This document shows, in pieces, positions 13,284 to 13,898 of a stretch of 13,898 nucleotides of DNA. The stretch lies in NCBI GenBank assembly GCA_946183335.1, contig CAMGZN010000019.1, positions 1-13,898 of the forward strand, written 5' to 3'. The position numbers and the translations under genes are program-made. Numbering within the stretch: the first letter of the stretch is position 1; every line of letters starts with the position of its first letter. The notes under the pieces were generated by a model that was given only the letters and a program-made list of their open reading frames with translations, did not search any database and had not been told where the DNA came from. Source of the DNA: an uncultured Caryophanales bacterium. Lineage in GTDB: Bacteria; Bacillota_I; Bacilli_A; RFN20; CAG-826.

Positions 13284-13898
13284 TTTTAATTATTGGTAGT
13301 AACCATGATGACGTTCTTTATTATGAATCTCTTTTAACTAACCCTGAAGAAGTGGTTATCTTAGATAAATACCACGTTTTTACTGGTCGGATTGCCAACC
13401 AAGAAGCAATGGTTATCCAAGATGTTTATACTAGCATTGTTTCATCAATGCTTTTGATGCATATCATTGATAAATTTGTTATTTCTTTGATTATTAACGT
13501 TGGACGATGCGAAGCAATCACTGAATCACTTGAAGTTGGCGATATTGCATTAAGCCAATCTGTTGTCTTTGGTGATGTTGATCAAATAGCCGCATATAAA
13601 GGAACAACACTTGGGCAAATCCCTGGTTATCCACGTGCTTTTAACGTAGATAAAAGCGTTATTCAAAATATCTCTAAATCTTTAGAAAAGATTGTCGAGC
13701 ATAAATTTGTGAATGCGACATTTATTTCTTCTTCGTTCTTTAGACAGAACAAAGAACAAGTTCGTGATGTTGCAAAAGACGAGTATGTTTCTTTATTAAA
13801 TAAATATATCGTGCTTGATGGAGAGAGTGCCGGTATAGCGCTTGTCGCTCAACTAAACAAGATTCCGTTTATCTCGGTAAAAGTGGTGGAAGCAAAAG
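13280..13898 (+). CDS. Divergent MTA/SAH nucleosidase-like protein, 3' end missing
   Basis: The open frame runs from ATG 13280 off the right edge (206 residues visible). The start (MILIIGSNHDDVLYYESLL), the VISLIINVG strand, LEVGDIALSQSVVFGDVD with GQIPGYPRAF, and GESAGIALVAQLNKIPFISVKVV follow the order of 5'-methylthioadenosine/S-adenosylhomocysteine nucleosidases (MTAN/Pfs). There are notable differences. The catalytic Glu of the IGAMEEE block is aligned with D11, and the TGSAGG loop reads NVGRCEAI. The ribose-binding Glu of the MEGAA block seems kept as GESAG. The catalytic Asp normally found some 20 residues further on is beyond the edge. It is cotranscribed with the EAL gene. It may recycle SAH or MTA, act on another nucleoside, or be catalytically dead. 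Confidence 0.75.
   Translation, partial: MILIIGSNHDDVLYYESLLTNPEEVVILDKYHVFTGRIANQEAMVIQDVYTSIVSSMLLMHIIDKFVISLIINVGRCEAITESLEVGDIALSQSVVFGDVDQIAAYKGTTLGQIPGYPRAFNVDKSVIQNISKSLEKIVEHKFVNATFISSSFFRQNKEQVRDVAKDEYVSLLNKYIVLDGESAGIALVAQLNKIPFISVKVVEAK

Noticed and set aside
1..13898. CRISPR arrays, tRNA or rRNA genes, insertion sequences
   Set aside because: No regularly spaced direct repeats, no cloverleaf or rRNA-like stretch and no transposase frame were seen.

Overview
The window is low-GC DNA (an AT-rich genome by eye) from what looks like a Gram-positive Bacillota, possibly one of the uncultured gut Bacilli or Erysipelotrichia-like lineages. The clues are SipW-type signal peptidase and TasA-like substrates, AGGAGG ribosome sites, T-tailed terminators and a Firmicute-style c-di-GMP-I riboswitch. 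Tryptophan is TGG and TGA is used as a stop, so the code is standard and this is not a Mycoplasma. The lineage call is inference. Every gene I support is on the + strand.

Left part (1-3467): the 3' end of a HigB-like toxin and its complete HigA antitoxin, a terminator, a six-TM membrane diguanylate cyclase with an intact GGDEF site, a second terminator, and a 541-aa protein with a C-terminal PD-(D/E)XK-like motif.

Middle (3468-4866): a perfect 18-bp inverted repeat encloses a promoter pointing at a 222-aa Ala/Thr/Val-rich protein with a SipW-type signal (probable major surface-fibre subunit, own terminator). This arrangement resembles a phase-variable invertible promoter. A small two-TM protein follows.

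Right part (4922-13898): a c-di-GMP-I (GEMM-I) riboswitch whose aptamer 3' strand doubles as the 5' arm of a terminator, then a tightly packed operon. It encodes three further TasA-like/SipW-type exported proteins, a membrane-anchored McrB-like AAA+ ATPase, a DUF2357-like partner, a SipW-type (Ser/His) signal peptidase, a membrane EAL phosphodiesterase with a degenerate GGDEF, and the start of a divergent MTA/SAH-nucleosidase-like protein.

Together this reads as a c-di-GMP-controlled surface-fibre (biofilm matrix) system. A cyclase makes the signal, the riboswitch reads it, SipW processes the fibre proteins, and the operon's own phosphodiesterase would degrade the signal and close a feedback loop. 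The least expected parts are the AAA+/DUF2357-like pair, a module better known from McrBC-like defence, inside a fibre operon, and the candidate invertible promoter in front of the main subunit.
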